Assembly (NCBI GenBank): GCA_028065135.1
Contig: JAPTWR010000031.1
Coordinates: 1 to 13,708, forward strand
From: Acidithiobacillus sp.
GTDB taxonomy: Bacteria; Pseudomonadota; Gammaproteobacteria; Acidithiobacillales; Acidithiobacillaceae
Direction: 5' to 3'
DNA: 13,708 nucleotides
The notes beneath the pieces were generated by a model that saw only the letters and a list, made by a program, of their open reading frames with translations, had not been told where the DNA came from and did not search any database. A program made the position numbers and the translations under genes. Of the stretch, positions 13,260-13,708 are shown one piece after another (position 1 is the stretch's first letter; every line of letters starts with the position of its first letter).

Positions 13260-13708
13260 ATCTCCATACGCTTCGCGATGATCTCCTGGCTTTCTTGTGC
13301 GTAAGGCTTTTGGCCTTCAGCTATTATGCTGGGCACCGCCAAGTCGATGGGGGTCAACTCCGCCTATTTGCTGGGCTACTCGGCCGATTCTTGTATGATC
13401 GTTTTGACCTCTTCTAGCGCGGTGGCGATATCGGTGCTGTCCAATTGGACCATATTCGCCATCATCAGCCGGAAATGCTCTGGCACCAGCGCCAGATCGG
13501 TAAACGCTTGCCATGCCTCCGCTTCATTTAACTGACGCTGGGTCGCATTCGCAAAGGCGCGAAGCACGTGCTGCACGAACCCTGGCCCCAGTTGGGGAAA
13601 GGGTATCTGATGGCTAAACTGGAAAAACGGGGCCTTTTCCATCTGAAACATCCGCCGCAGGCCTTCGCTTGATGACCCAGTGAAAATCGCTTTAATTTGG
13701 TCTCCATG
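13260..13708 (-). pseudogene. AAA-type ATPase, C-terminal remnant with two in-frame stops (runs off the window)
   Basis: The minus-strand frame is open from the window edge and reads HGDQIKAIFTGSSSEGLRRM, then APFFQFSHQIPFPQLGPGFV. This is the pattern of the C-terminal half of single-gene P-loop ATPases of the archaeal-ATPase/AAA kind (IFTGSSxxGLRRMF, then PLGxxFVxH). TAG at 13378-13376 stops it after ESAE, and a second TAG stands at 13366-13364. Beyond them the same frame continues with AELTPIDLAVPSIIAEGQKP and YAQESQEIIAKRMEIA, which fits the expected C-terminal helical domain (LTPIDxAVLxxIAEGxxxYSxES). So the gene once continued to about 13260 and has acquired nonsense mutations before being cut at its 3' end. 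The Walker motifs would lie outside the window. Confidence 0.55.

Noticed and set aside
13326..13535. Plus-strand 69-aa frame over the ATPase remnant
   Set aside because: It is the antisense of the ATPase-like sequence and shows no coherent protein features.

Overview
The window looks like a piece of a defence/accessory island from a proteobacterium, most likely gamma- or betaproteobacterial. That placement is inferred from an IS3-family transposase end, the HsdS/HsdM/HsdR type and the AbiEi-like and SDH-type protein fragments; it cannot be made more precise from sequence alone. The only complete, clearly functional-looking system is a type I restriction-modification (RM) operon. It is flanked on both sides by genes in visible decay.

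Left edge (1-1811): the right end of an IS3-family element (transposase C-terminus plus terminal inverted repeat). It is joined directly to the headless 3' part of a STAND-type NTPase gene that keeps Walker B, sensor and winged-helix motifs but has lost its P-loop half. A hairpin with a T-run follows the STAND stop.

Minus-strand small-gene cluster (about 1915-2503, with possible remnants up to 2790): a 39-aa lysine/serine-rich peptide and an 85-91 aa protein of unknown function, preceded by a 51-aa ORF resembling the SymE small-protein family. About 0.6 kb of mostly non-coding sequence then leads to a good sigma70-type promoter.

Core (3063-11609): a five-gene plus-strand operon in the order hsdM, unknown A (294 aa), hsdS, unknown B (336 aa), hsdR. 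Stops and starts overlap at hsdM/A, A/hsdS leader, leader/hsdS and hsdS/B, so translation is probably coupled throughout. HsdM and HsdR carry all their catalytic motifs. HsdS has two target-recognition halves, but the usual HsdS N-terminus survives only as a separate 23-codon ORF ending in TGA; the present HsdS restarts at a GTG that overlaps that stop. The two unknown proteins are the best candidates for something undescribed: accessory or regulatory partners embedded in the RM operon.

Right part (11682-13708): a minus-strand pair comprising a 77-aa unknown protein and an SDH-family Clp-fold serine protease, with its own promoter. Two broken genes then abut tail to tail: the promoter, operator-like palindrome and first ~45 codons of an AbiEi-like antitoxin (plus strand, frameshifted), and the C-terminal part of an AAA-type ATPase (minus strand, two in-frame TAG codons). 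No tRNA, rRNA or CRISPR array was seen.
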